Below, one piece after another: positions 51,889 to 62,147 of a DNA stretch of 64,000 nt. The notes under the pieces were generated by a model. It searched no databases and was not told the DNA's origin. It was given only the letters and a program-made list of their open reading frames with translations. The position numbers and the translations under genes are program-made. The DNA is from Nonomuraea polychroma (lineage in GTDB: Bacteria; Actinomycetota; Actinomycetes; Streptosporangiales; Streptosporangiaceae), in the NCBI RefSeq assembly GCF_004011505.1, contig NZ_SAUN01000001.1, forward strand, positions 10,753,501 through 10,817,500. The letters run 5' to 3'. How positions within the stretch are numbered: the stretch's first letter is position 1; each line of letters opens with the position of its first letter.

Positions 51889-53450
51889 GCACCGTCACGC
51901 TCTTCGCGCGGCTGAAGCTCCGGCTGCTGGCCGGCAACCTGCGCGGCGACCTCCAGCGCAAGCTCGGCTTCGTCTTCACCCTCATCATGGCCGCCGGCCT
52001 GGCCGCGCTCGGCTTCTTCCTGATGAGCCTGCTCAGGCTGGCGCCCGCCGACATCGCGAGCTCGCTCGTGATCGTGGCGTTCGCGTTCTTCCTGTTCGCC
52101 TGGATGATCGTGCCGCTGCTGGCGTTCGGCCTGGACGACACGCTCGATCCGGCCAAGCTGTCGTTGTTCCCGCTGCGTACGCGCACGCTCGCGGTCGGCA
52201 TGTTCACCGCGTCCGTGACCGGCGTCTGGCCCGCCGCGATGCTGATCGTCACGTTGGCCGCGCTGATCGCCCTGCCGACGAACGCCGGCGGCGTGCTGCT
52301 CGGCGTGCCGGCCGTGTTACTGCAGTTCGCGCTCTGCGTGGTGACGTCGCGGCTGATCACCACGTCGCTGTCCAGCGCGCTGCGTACCCGGCGCGGCCGT
52401 GACGTCCTGGCCGTGGCCGCCGTGCTCGTGGTGGTGCTCGCGCAGCTGCCCAACCTGGTGATGAACCGCGGCTTCGGCGACCCCGAGGCCATGTTGCACC
52501 AGATGGCGGCCGTGCTCCGGTGGACCCCGCCCGGCATGGCCGCGCACGCGATCGCCGACGGCGGCCTGATCGGGCTGGCCGAGCTCGCGTTCCTGGCGCT
52601 GCTCGTCGTGGCGCTCGGCTGGCTGTGGATCAAGGCGCTGAGCCGGGCGCTGGTCACGCCGGACGTCTCCACCCAGGCAGCCTCCGTACGCAGGGAGACG
52701 GGCGTGGTGGACCGGATCCTGCCCGACGGGCCGCTGGCCGCGGTGGTCACCAAGGAGCTGAAGTACATCAGGCGCGAGCCGAGGTTCCGCGTGGGCTGGT
52801 TCAGCGCCGTCGTGGTCACGCTCGTGTTGTCGTTCTCGCTGGGCGGCACGTCGGAAGGCCCGCCGGGACAGGGCCAGCCGATCGTGATCGCCACCGCCGG
52901 CGCCCTGATGATCGTGCTGCAGTCCGGCAACGCGTTCGGCATCGACGGCCGCTCCTTGTGGATGAACGCCGTGACGTTCGGCTCCGAGCGCAGCCTGGCC
53001 GTCGACCTGGCCGGGCGTCACCTGGCCAACGCCATGGTCGCGGTGCCGCTGCTGGCCGTGATCGCGGTCGGCGCCGGCCTGCTCGCCGGCCATCCGGCGG
53101 CGATCCTGCCGGCGATGCTGGCCGCCTGGGGCGCGCTGGGAATCGGCCTCGGCGTCGGGTCCGTGACCAGCGTCGTGCTGCCGTACTCCGTGCCCGAGCG
53201 CATGAACGCCTTCAGCGGCGCCGCCCCCGGTCAGGGCGGGCAGGCGTTCGCCTCCTCCATAGGCGCGATGCTCGGGATCACGCTGCTGTCGCTGCCGTTC
53301 GTGGTGCCTCTCGTCTTCGGGCTTCTGTGGGTCAGCGTGCTCGCACCGTTCTACGGCCTGCTGGCCGAGATGCTCGGCAGACGGCTCGCCGCCAGAATCG
53401 GCTTCGCCCGGTTGCCCGAGTTGCTCGGGGCAGTATCAAAGGCCTCCTGA
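51885..53450 (+). CDS. ABC transporter permease
   Basis: 521 residues, TTG 51885 overlapping the ATPase stop by 4 nt (TTGA). About twelve transmembrane helices (first at ~25-45) in an ABC-2-like arrangement, with a cytoplasmic loop (~250-285: VVTKELKYIRREPRFRVGWF). It forms an exporter with the preceding ATPase. Its stop codon is followed within three bases by a DasR-like site belonging to the next gene. Confidence 0.85.
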   Translation: MSTVTLFARLKLRLLAGNLRGDLQRKLGFVFTLIMAAGLAALGFFLMSLLRLAPADIASSLVIVAFAFFLFAWMIVPLLAFGLDDTLDPAKLSLFPLRTRTLAVGMFTASVTGVWPAAMLIVTLAALIALPTNAGGVLLGVPAVLLQFALCVVTSRLITTSLSSALRTRRGRDVLAVAAVLVVVLAQLPNLVMNRGFGDPEAMLHQMAAVLRWTPPGMAAHAIADGGLIGLAELAFLALLVVALGWLWIKALSRALVTPDVSTQAASVRRETGVVDRILPDGPLAAVVTKELKYIRREPRFRVGWFSAVVVTLVLSFSLGGTSEGPPGQGQPIVIATAGALMIVLQSGNAFGIDGRSLWMNAVTFGSERSLAVDLAGRHLANAMVAVPLLAVIAVGAGLLAGHPAAILPAMLAAWGALGIGLGVGSVTSVVLPYSVPERMNAFSGAAPGQGGQAFASSIGAMLGITLLSLPFVVPLVFGLLWVSVLAPFYGLLAEMLGRRLAARIGFARLPELLGAVSKAS

Positions 53451-53452
53451 CC

Positions 53453-53468
53453 AGTGGTCTAGTCCAAT
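53453..53468 (+). promoter_or_regulatory. DasR-like (GntR/HutC family) operator upstream of ppc
   Basis: AGTGGTCTAGTCCAAT differs from the symmetric form AGTGGTCTAGACCACT of the Streptomyces DasR site (ACTGGTCTAGACCACT) at two positions. It lies in the 68-bp gap between the ABC permease stop and ppc, ~50 bp before the ppc start, where a repressor could act. The consensus is from established knowledge; binding here is inference. Confidence 0.5.
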
Positions 53469-53518
53469 TAATGAGACCGGTCTGCGGGCACTTCGCGCGA
53501 GTAGATACCCTTCGAGAC

Positions 53519-56140
<2,622 letters not shown>

Positions 56141-56460
56141 CGACCGTATCCGGGGCGTCGCGGCCGAGGCATGGCGCGCACGCCATGTCGGCTCCACGGG
56201 TCCGCCGCGCCTCTCTGCCCTCCTCCCAAGGGGGCTACGAAGGGCGGAAGACCCCCGCTTTCGGCACCTCGTCACGACTGGCCTGCCTTCCTTCGCCACC
56301 CCTCCGCACTGCGGCGGAGGTCCTTTGGGTGTGGGGCGAGGAGCGGCGGAGTCCTTGGAGTGTGGGCCGGGGACGGCGGGGGTCCTTCGAGGATGGGGCC
56401 GAGGGGCGGTGGAGGCCCCGCGGGAGGGAGTCAAAGCCGGGACGGGTGCGGACGACGGGG
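56141..56460. other. 320-bp convergent gap with imperfect tandem repeats, no gene
   Basis: Lies between the ppc stop and the epoxide hydrolase stop. I saw no ORF with actinomycete codon use. Within it, 56311-56403 holds three imperfect ~30-bp copies of a GCGGAGGTCCTTTGGGTGTG-like unit, then a diverged start of a fourth (GCGGTGGAGG). The left part contains GGCATGGCGCGCACGCCATG (a hairpin near 56169-56188). It may serve for termination of both genes. Confidence 0.5.
56311..56403. repeat. Three imperfect ~30-bp tandem repeats
   Basis: Units begin near 56311, 56343 and 56373. Each contains GGCGG, GTCCTT, then a G-rich block (GTGTGGGGCGAGG, GTGTGGGCCGGGG, GGATGGGGCCGAGG). They diverge by roughly a quarter of positions, so the array is old. 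Similar ~30-bp imperfect repeats occur at 59451-59530. Confidence 0.6.
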
Positions 56461-57543
56461 CTAGCGGAGGCCGGCGAAGAAGGCGATGACGTCGGAGGTG
56501 AGGGCCTCGGTCGCGGTGTGCGCGGTGTAGTGGCCGCGGGCCGGGGCCGGGAGCGTCTTCCAGCTCACGATGTTGCTGTGGTCGCGGTCGGCGAAGCGGC
56601 GCATGGACTGGAAGTCGCCTTCGGCCATGGCCAGCGCCGTCGGCACGGTCGTGGGCTCCTTGGGATGCTCCATGCGGGCGTTCTCCCAGTACAGGCGGAT
56701 CGCGGAGCCGGCGGTCCCGGTGAACCAGTAGATCGCCGCGTTGGCCAGGACGAAGTCGTCGTCCAGGTCGTCGTCGAGGAGCTGGGCCAGCCAGCCGAGC
56801 AGGCCGGCGGGGGAGTCGGCGATGGCATGGGCGAGGGTCTGCGGCTGCTGCGAGTGCAGCACGTTGAAGGCGCCCTTCTCCTTCCAGAACCACTCCAGCA
56901 CGGCCAGCCCCGCCTGCTCCTCCTCGCTCAGCTCCGCGAATTCGGCAGGGTCGCCCGAGGGGAACGAGAACAGCTGCGTGACATGCACGCCCACGACGTG
57001 CTCGGGGTCGACGCGGCCGACCTCGGGCGAGATCATCGAGCCGGCGTCGTTGCCGACCGCGCCGTAGCGCTCGTAGCCCAGCCGGGCCATCAGCTCGGCC
57101 CACGCGCGGGCGATACGCAGGTTGTTCCAGCCCAGCTCCTTGGTGGGGCCAGAGAAGCCGTAGCCGGGCAGTGACGGGACGGCCACGTGGAAGTGGCGCG
57201 ACAGCGGCTCGATGGCGTCCAGGTATTCGGCGATCGAGCCGGGCCAGCCGTGGGTGAGGATCAGCGCCATGGCGTCCGGGTTGTCGCTGCGCACGTGGAT
57301 GAAGTGGATGTCCTGCCCGTCGATCTCCGTGGTGAACTGCGGGTACGCGTTGAGCCTGGCTTCCTGGGCCCGCCAGTCGAAGCCGTCGCGCCAGTAGCCG
57401 ACCAGGCGCTTGACCCGCTCGACGGACACGCCCTGGTCGGTGCCGGGGATCTCGTCGGTGAAGCGGGTCAGGGCGAGCCGGGCCTGGAGGTCGTCGAGGT
57501 CGGCCTGCGGGATCTCGATGCGGAAGGGGGTGATGGCGGTCAT
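56461..57543 (-). CDS. Epoxide hydrolase (EHN plus alpha/beta-hydrolase)
   Basis: 360 residues, ATG 57543. The EHN N-terminal domain (FRIEIPQADLDDLQARLALT) leads to an alpha/beta-hydrolase core with oxyanion motif HGWP (98-101) and nucleophile Asp166 in AVGNDAGSMI, followed by cap helices. The C-terminal catalytic His is in DRDHSNIVSWK or nearby. It opens epoxides to diols, usually for detoxification or catabolism. The gene is preceded by a strong palindromic element (57553-57590), so regulation by a local repressor is likely. Confidence 0.88.
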   Translation of the reverse strand: MTAITPFRIEIPQADLDDLQARLALTRFTDEIPGTDQGVSVERVKRLVGYWRDGFDWRAQEARLNAYPQFTTEIDGQDIHFIHVRSDNPDAMALILTHGWPGSIAEYLDAIEPLSRHFHVAVPSLPGYGFSGPTKELGWNNLRIARAWAELMARLGYERYGAVGNDAGSMISPEVGRVDPEHVVGVHVTQLFSFPSGDPAEFAELSEEEQAGLAVLEWFWKEKGAFNVLHSQQPQTLAHAIADSPAGLLGWLAQLLDDDLDDDFVLANAAIYWFTGTAGSAIRLYWENARMEHPKEPTTVPTALAMAEGDFQSMRRFADRDHSNIVSWKTLPAPARGHYTAHTATEALTSDVIAFFAGLR

Positions 57544-57552
57544 GGCGATTCC

Positions 57553-57590
57553 TCTCGGAACGGTTTGTTCTGTTCCGAGAATATCAGAAC
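57553..57590 (-). promoter_or_regulatory. Operator-like inverted repeats before the epoxide hydrolase gene
   Basis: TCTCGGAAC (57553-57561) and GTTCCGAGA (57572-57580) are perfect 9-bp arms with a 10-bp spacer. An overlapping pair, GTTCTG (57567-57572) and CAGAAC (57585-57590), adds a second dyad. Both lie just upstream of the ATG at 57543, within the likely promoter and ribosome-site region. TetR-type operators have this form. Confidence 0.55.
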
Positions 57591-57598
57591 GGAATGCT

Positions 57599-58450
57599 TC
57601 ATTCCATCACTGGGGCAATGATCCTTTCCTGGCCCGCGTACACGTTGCACCGCTCTCCCCGCAGGAAGCCCACCAGGGTCATACCGAACTCCCTGGCCAG
57701 GTCCACGGCCAGCGACGACGGCGCCGACACCGCGCACACCGCCGGGATCCCGGCCGCCAGCGCCTTCTGCATGATCTCGTAGCTGGCCCGGCCGCTGACC
57801 ATGAGCACGTGCTCGGCCAGCGGCAGCCGTCCCGCCAGCGCGGCCCAGCCGACCAGCTTGTCCACGGCGTTGTGCCGTCCCACGTCCTCGCGCAGCGCCA
57901 CCAGGGTGCCGGCGGCCGAGAACAACCCGGCCGCGTGCAGCCCGCCGGTCTTGCCGAACACGCCCTGCGCCCGGCGCAGCGCGTCCGGCAGCCCGTACAG
58001 GATGTCGGGGGTGAGCCGGAGCGTCCCCTCCGGGATGGGCACGCAGCGGTCGCGCAGTGCGTCGAGGCTGGCCGAGCCGCAGACGCCGCACGCGCTGGAG
58101 GTGAGGAAGTGCCGGTCCAGCGCGGGCAGGTCGGGGATGGGGCCGCGCAGGCGCACGGTGACCGTGTTGTAGCGGGCATCCGGCGGGAGGTCCTCGTCGG
58201 TGCAGTAGACGATGGCCGCGACGTCACCGGAGCGCACGAGCCCTTCGCCCTGCAGGAACCCGGCGGCCAGTTCGAAGTCGTGGCCCGGCGTGCGCATGGT
58301 GATGGCGACGGTCTTGCGGTCGCCGTCCGGCGCGGTGAGCCGGATCTCCAGCGGCTCCTCCGTGGCCAGGTCGTCGCGCCGGTCATGGGCGACGGAGCCG
58401 GTGATCTCCCGGATCCTGGCCCGGGTGGTGGGGCCGGGTCGCTTCTTCAT
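57599..58450 (-). CDS. fdhD: Formate dehydrogenase accessory sulfurtransferase FdhD
   Basis: 283 residues, ATG 58450 overlapping the stop of a 54-residue gene (ATGA). FdhD passes sulfur from IscS to the molybdenum cofactor of formate dehydrogenase. The redox pair is Cys121 and Cys124 in SSACGVCGSAS. Other family blocks are present: FELAAGFLQGEGLV, FGKTGGLHAAGLF, LREDVGRHNAVDKLVGWA, VSGRASYEIMQKAL. No formate dehydrogenase is in the window. A GTG at 58618 is in frame but would read the small gene in the wrong frame. Confidence 0.93.
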   Translation of the reverse strand: MKKRPGPTTRARIREITGSVAHDRRDDLATEEPLEIRLTAPDGDRKTVAITMRTPGHDFELAAGFLQGEGLVRSGDVAAIVYCTDEDLPPDARYNTVTVRLRGPIPDLPALDRHFLTSSACGVCGSASLDALRDRCVPIPEGTLRLTPDILYGLPDALRRAQGVFGKTGGLHAAGLFSAAGTLVALREDVGRHNAVDKLVGWAALAGRLPLAEHVLMVSGRASYEIMQKALAAGIPAVCAVSAPSSLAVDLAREFGMTLVGFLRGERCNVYAGQERIIAPVME

Positions 58451-58611
58451 GGCGCCCGCCGCGACAGGGCCTCCCGGCAGTACGCCGGGTCGGGGAGCAC
58501 CTCCAGGAAGTTGCCGCCCGAGGAGATGAGCACGTCCAGGTCTCCTCGGTGGGCGGCGCCGGACGGCCGCCAGGAGGCCAAGATGCGCGGGTCCAGACGC
58601 TTGCTGCTCAT
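58447..58611 (-). CDS. Small coupled protein upstream of fdhD
   Basis: A 54-residue ORF, ATG 58611 to TGA 58447, ending in ATGA overlap with fdhD. Nearly every codon ends in G or C, while the other frame (the fdhD frame extended back) reads like a shadow, so I take this as coding. The sequence begins MSSKRLDPRILASWRPSG and ends PDPAYCREALSRRAP, with a GGNFLEVLPDPAYCRE segment. GGAGGG lies ~12 bases upstream. No family recognised; its position suggests a formate dehydrogenase or molybdenum-cofactor related helper. Confidence 0.6.
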   Translation of the reverse strand: MSSKRLDPRILASWRPSGAAHRGDLDVLISSGGNFLEVLPDPAYCREALSRRAP

Positions 58612-58612
58612 G

Positions 58613-58644
58613 TCTCACATCTTCCCTCCTGCGAAGATGTGAGA
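58613..58644. promoter_or_regulatory. Perfect 11-bp inverted repeat shared by the fdhD and birA units
   Basis: TCTCACATCTT (58613-58623) and AAGATGTGAGA (58634-58644) are exact complements with a 10-bp spacer. The whole gap between the two divergent start codons is only 33 bp and is filled by this palindrome. One arm lies next to each start codon. It may be an operator for both genes or an mRNA hairpin that masks both start sites. Confidence 0.65.
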
Positions 58645-59457
58645 ATGCGCTACTCCGACCTCGACCGGCCGCCCCTCTCCGAGGCGGCGCTCAACCGCGC
58701 CCTGGTCCGCCCGGGCGGCCTGTGGACGGGCGTCACCGTCGTCGACAGCACCGGCTCCACCAACGCCGACCTGGCCAAGGCGGCGAGCGAGGGAGCCGCC
58801 GAGGGTGCGGTGCTGGTGGCGGAGGAGCAGCTCGCCGGCCGCGGCAGACTGGGGCGTGCCTGGACGGCGCCGCCGCGCTCCGGGCTGACGTTCTCGATCC
58901 TGCTGCGGCCGCAGGTCCCGGTGACCGCGCAGGGCTGGTTGCCGCTCCTGTACGGCGTCGCCGCCGCCTCGGCCGTACGCCGCCTCGCCGAGGTCGACGT
59001 GCTCCTGAAGTGGCCCAACGACCTCCTGATCGGCGAGCGCAAGCTGGCCGGGGTGCTGGCGGAGCGGGCCGACGACGCCGTCGTCATCGGCATGGGGCTC
59101 AACGTGTCACTCAAGGCCGAGGAACTGCCCGTGGAGACGGCCACGTCGCTGGCCATCGAGGAGGCGGCGTGCCTGGACCGGGATCCGCTGCTCAGGGCCG
59201 TGCTCAGGGAGGTCGAGAGCCACTACAGGGAGTGGACGGCGGCGGGCGGCGACGCCGACGCCTCCGGGCTGCACTCGGCCTACCTGGCGGCGAGCGCCAC
59301 GATCGGCCGCCTGGTGCGGGTGGAGCTGCCCAACGGGCAGGTGCTGATCGGGCAGGCGACCGGCGTGGACACCTTCGGCCACCTGCAGGTGGCGGCCGAG
59401 GACCAGCGTCACACGCTGAGCGCGGGGGACGTGGTGCACGTACGGATCGCGGGATGA
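58645..59457 (+). CDS. birA: Biotin-[acetyl-CoA-carboxylase] ligase, short form lacking the DNA-binding domain
   Basis: 270 residues, ATG 58645. It activates biotin and attaches it to the carrier lysine of acyl-CoA carboxylases such as AccA (1899-3647). Biotin-binding motifs: DSTGSTNADL, the GRGRLGRAW loop (AEEQLAGRGRLGRAW), WPNDLLIGERKLAGVL, and GMGLNV. The C-terminal SH3-like domain (~220-270) is present. No N-terminal helix-turn-helix, so this is a class I BirA without repressor function. Confidence 0.93.
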   Translation: MRYSDLDRPPLSEAALNRALVRPGGLWTGVTVVDSTGSTNADLAKAASEGAAEGAVLVAEEQLAGRGRLGRAWTAPPRSGLTFSILLRPQVPVTAQGWLPLLYGVAAASAVRRLAEVDVLLKWPNDLLIGERKLAGVLAERADDAVVIGMGLNVSLKAEELPVETATSLAIEEAACLDRDPLLRAVLREVESHYREWTAAGGDADASGLHSAYLAASATIGRLVRVELPNGQVLIGQATGVDTFGHLQVAAEDQRHTLSAGDVVHVRIAG

Positions 59458-59530
59458 ACCGGGTGGCTCGTGACGGAGCACGGCATGACCTGGTTTCTTC
59501 GCACGGAGCCTGGGATGAGCCGGTTACGTC
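59451..59530. repeat. Imperfect ~30-bp tandem repeats after birA
   Basis: Three units begin at 59451, 59482 and 59512: GGGATGAACCGGGTGGCTCG, GGCATGACCTGGTTTCTTCG, GGGATGAGCCGGTTACGTCG. The first two are followed by ACGGAGC. The first copy overlaps the last codons and stop of birA. The array lies upstream of the PH-domain gene. Confidence 0.55.
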
Positions 59531-59574
59531 GTTTCTCATAGCCGCCGGGCGGCGATGATGGCACGATTTGGCCC

Positions 59575-60084
59575 ATGACCCTTCCCGACCACCATCTGAC
59601 GCAGGGTGAGCGGCGCATCCGGTCCTTCCACCCGCACTGGAAGCGGCTCATCGGCCCGTTCGTCGCGCTCATCCTCATCGCCGCCGCCTCGGGCGCGGCG
59701 CTGTGGTTCATACCTGAGTGGGAGTTCGCCTTCTACGCCAGGATCGCCGTCGTCGTCATCGCGCTCATCCTGCTGACGATCTGGTCGTTCGTGCCCTACC
59801 TGCAGTGGAAGAACACCGGCTACGTGCTGACCACGCACCGCTTCACGATCAGCACGGGCGTGCTCAACAAGTCCACCGACGAGATCCCGATCACCAAGGT
59901 CAACACGGTCAGCTCCGACCAGACGTTCCCCGAGCGCCTGCTCGGCTGCGGCACGTTGACCGTCGAGTCGGCCGGCGACCGCGGCGAGATCGTGCTCCGT
60001 GACATCCCGAAGATCCAGGATGTCCGTACCGACCTGTTCAGGCTCGTCGAGGACGCCACGGACGGCGAGCTCGACGGCCGTTGA
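59575..60084 (+). CDS. PH-domain (bPH2-type) membrane protein
   Basis: 169 residues, ATG 59575. Basic start (LTQGERRIRSFHPHWKRLIG), two transmembrane helices (~27-48, ~53-75), then a bacterial PH-like domain (~85-160: GYVLTTHRFTISTGVLNKST, DEIPITKVNTVSSDQTFPER). Bacterial PH2 proteins are membrane-associated and of largely unknown role. Its last bases overlap the cyclase start (TTGA), so the two are translationally coupled. Confidence 0.85.
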   Translation: MTLPDHHLTQGERRIRSFHPHWKRLIGPFVALILIAAASGAALWFIPEWEFAFYARIAVVVIALILLTIWSFVPYLQWKNTGYVLTTHRFTISTGVLNKSTDEIPITKVNTVSSDQTFPERLLGCGTLTVESAGDRGEIVLRDIPKIQDVRTDLFRLVEDATDGELDGR

Positions 60085-61046
60085 GCTCTGATCCGCGGGG
60101 GCGGCCGACCGCCGAGGAGATCGAGCGGCGGCTGCTCGGCCTGCCTCCCCGCTACACGCGCGCGCAGGTCGCGGCGCTGGCCGGCGTGTCGCAGGAGCTG
60201 GCGGCGCGTATCTGGCGGGCGCTCGGGTTCGCCCAGCGCGCCGACGACGACGCGGCGTTCACCGACGCCGACGTCGACGCCCTGCGCCGGGTACGCAGCA
60301 TGCTCGGCAGCGGCCTGCTCGACGAGGAGACGGTCGTCCGCATGGCCCGCGCGCTCGGCCAGACCACCGCCAGGCTGGCCCAGTGGCAGGCCGAGATCAT
60401 GACGGGCTCGATGCTGCCGAAAGACCCCGACGAAGGCGACCTGGCCGACGTGCTGGACACCGCCCAGGAGCTGCTGCCGGACTTCGAGCACGTGCTGATC
60501 CACGTCTGGCGGGCCCAGCTCGCCGCGGCCGGCACGCGGTTGCTGGCCCTCGCCGACGGCCACGACGAGCTGGTGCCGACCCGCGTGTCGATGGCGGTGG
60601 GGTTCGCGGACCTGGTGTCGTTCACCCGGCGCGCCCGCGAGCTGGACGAGCGGGAGCTGGCGGAGCTGGTGGAGGGTTTCGAGTCGCGGGCCTCCGACGT
60701 GGTGGCCACGCACGGCGCCAGGCTGGTCAAGACGCTCGGCGACGAGGTGCTGTTCACGGCGCCGACCCCGGCGCAGGCGGCGGCGATCGCGCTCGACCTG
60801 GTCGATGCCGAGGAGCTGCGCATCGGCATGGCTTATGGCCCGGTGCTGCCCGTGATGGGCGACGTCTTCGGCACCACCGTCAATCTGGCCGCCAGGCTCA
60901 CCGCGATCGCCCGCCCGGGCACCGTGCTGGTGGACCCCGAGCTGGCCGGCGCGCTGGACGGCCACGAGCTGCACAAGATCAGACGCCGCCCGGCGAGAGG
61001 CCTCGGCGTGGTGCAGCCCTATGTCTTGCGGAGATCATCCTCCTGA
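60081..61046 (+). CDS. Class III adenylate/guanylate cyclase
   Basis: 321 residues, TTG 60081, overlapping the PH gene by 4 nt. The N-terminal ~85 residues are an adenylate cyclase regulatory domain (RYTRAQVAALAGVSQELAAR). The catalytic domain (~170-310) shows metal-binding Asp in VGFADLVSFT and in TLGDEVLFTA, with the transition-state pair in TTVNLAARLTAIA. It makes cAMP or cGMP. Coupling with a PH-domain membrane protein suggests the latter recruits or senses for the cyclase. Confidence 0.88.
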   Translation: MSSDPRGRPTAEEIERRLLGLPPRYTRAQVAALAGVSQELAARIWRALGFAQRADDDAAFTDADVDALRRVRSMLGSGLLDEETVVRMARALGQTTARLAQWQAEIMTGSMLPKDPDEGDLADVLDTAQELLPDFEHVLIHVWRAQLAAAGTRLLALADGHDELVPTRVSMAVGFADLVSFTRRARELDERELAELVEGFESRASDVVATHGARLVKTLGDEVLFTAPTPAQAAAIALDLVDAEELRIGMAYGPVLPVMGDVFGTTVNLAARLTAIARPGTVLVDPELAGALDGHELHKIRRRPARGLGVVQPYVLRRSSS

Positions 61047-61052
61047 CACAAG

Positions 61053-62147
61053 ATGGCTGCCATGCCGTACGAAGTGCAGGGCGTCATCGCCCGAGGTAAG
61101 GGCCAGGAAGTTACCCTCGAGACGGTCGTGGTGCCGGACCCGGGGCCGGGTGAGGCCGTCGTGAACGTGCAGGCCTGCGGCGTCTGCCACACCGACCTGC
61201 ACTATCGGGAAGGCGGCATCAGCGACGACTTCCCGTTCCTGCTGGGCCACGAGGCCGCGGGCGTCGTCGAGGCGGTCGGTCCCGGCGTCACCGAGGTCGA
61301 GCCGGGCGACTTCGTGATACTCAACTGGCGCGCGGTGTGCGGCCAGTGCCGCGCCTGCCTGCGCGGCCGCCCCTGGTACTGCTTCAACACGCACAACGCG
61401 GCGCAGAAGATGACGCTCAAGGACGGCACAGAGCTGTCCCCGGCCCTGGGGATCGGCGCGTTCCTCGAGAAGACCCTGGTCGCGGCCGGGCAGTGCACCA
61501 AGGTCTCCGCAGAGGCCCCGGCGCAGGTCGCGGGCCTGCTGGGGTGCGGGGTGATGGCCGGCATCGGCGCGGCGATCAACACCGGCGGCGTGACCCGCGG
61601 CGACAGCGTGGCCGTGATCGGCTGCGGTGGCGTCGGGGACGCGGCCATCCTGGGCTCCTCGCTGGCCGGCGCCGCCAAGATCATTGCGGTTGATGTGGAC
61701 GACCGCAAACTGGAGTGGGCCCGCGACTTCGGCGCCACCCACACGGTCAACTCTCGGGAGAACGACCCGGTCGAGGCCATCCGCGAGCTGACCGGCGGCT
61801 TCGGCGCCGACGTGGTCATCGAGGCCGTCGGCCGCCCCGAGACCTACAACCAGGCCTTCTACGCCCGGGACCTGGCCGGCACGGTCGTCCTGGTCGGCGT
61901 GCCGACGCCGGAGATGAAGCTGGAGCTGCCGCTGCTGGACGTCTTCGGCCGCGGCGGGTCGCTGAAGTCGTCCTGGTACGGCGACTGCCTGCCGAGCCGC
62001 GACTTCCCGATGCTGATCGATTTGTTCCTGCAGAACCGGCTGCCGCTCGACAAGTTCGTCTCGGAGACGATCGGGATCGGCCAGGTGGAGGAGGCGTTCG
62101 CCAAGATGCACCGCGGCGAGGTGCTGCGTTCGGTGGTGACGTTCTAG
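61053..62147 (+). CDS. mscR: S-(hydroxymethyl)mycothiol dehydrogenase / S-nitrosomycothiol reductase
   Basis: 364 residues, ATG 61053 (an ATG three codons later is equally possible). Zinc-dependent medium-chain dehydrogenase: catalytic Cys42 in ACGVCHTDLHY, His66/Glu67 in GHEAAG, structural cysteines in CGQCRACLRGRPWYC, NAD fold GCGGVGDAAI. The class oxidises the formaldehyde-mycothiol adduct and reduces S-nitrosomycothiol. The next gene, starting the very next base, is the metallo-beta-lactamase partner seen beside mscR in mycobacteria, which supports the call. Confidence 0.93.
   Translation: MAAMPYEVQGVIARGKGQEVTLETVVVPDPGPGEAVVNVQACGVCHTDLHYREGGISDDFPFLLGHEAAGVVEAVGPGVTEVEPGDFVILNWRAVCGQCRACLRGRPWYCFNTHNAAQKMTLKDGTELSPALGIGAFLEKTLVAAGQCTKVSAEAPAQVAGLLGCGVMAGIGAAINTGGVTRGDSVAVIGCGGVGDAAILGSSLAGAAKIIAVDVDDRKLEWARDFGATHTVNSRENDPVEAIRELTGGFGADVVIEAVGRPETYNQAFYARDLAGTVVLVGVPTPEMKLELPLLDVFGRGGSLKSSWYGDCLPSRDFPMLIDLFLQNRLPLDKFVSETIGIGQVEEAFAKMHRGEVLRSVVTF

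Noticed and set aside
58451..58618. FdhD start at GTG 58618 adding 56 residues
   Set aside because: The added part has poor codon use, while another frame there encodes a 54-residue ORF with strong GC3 bias; FdhD homology starts at 58450.
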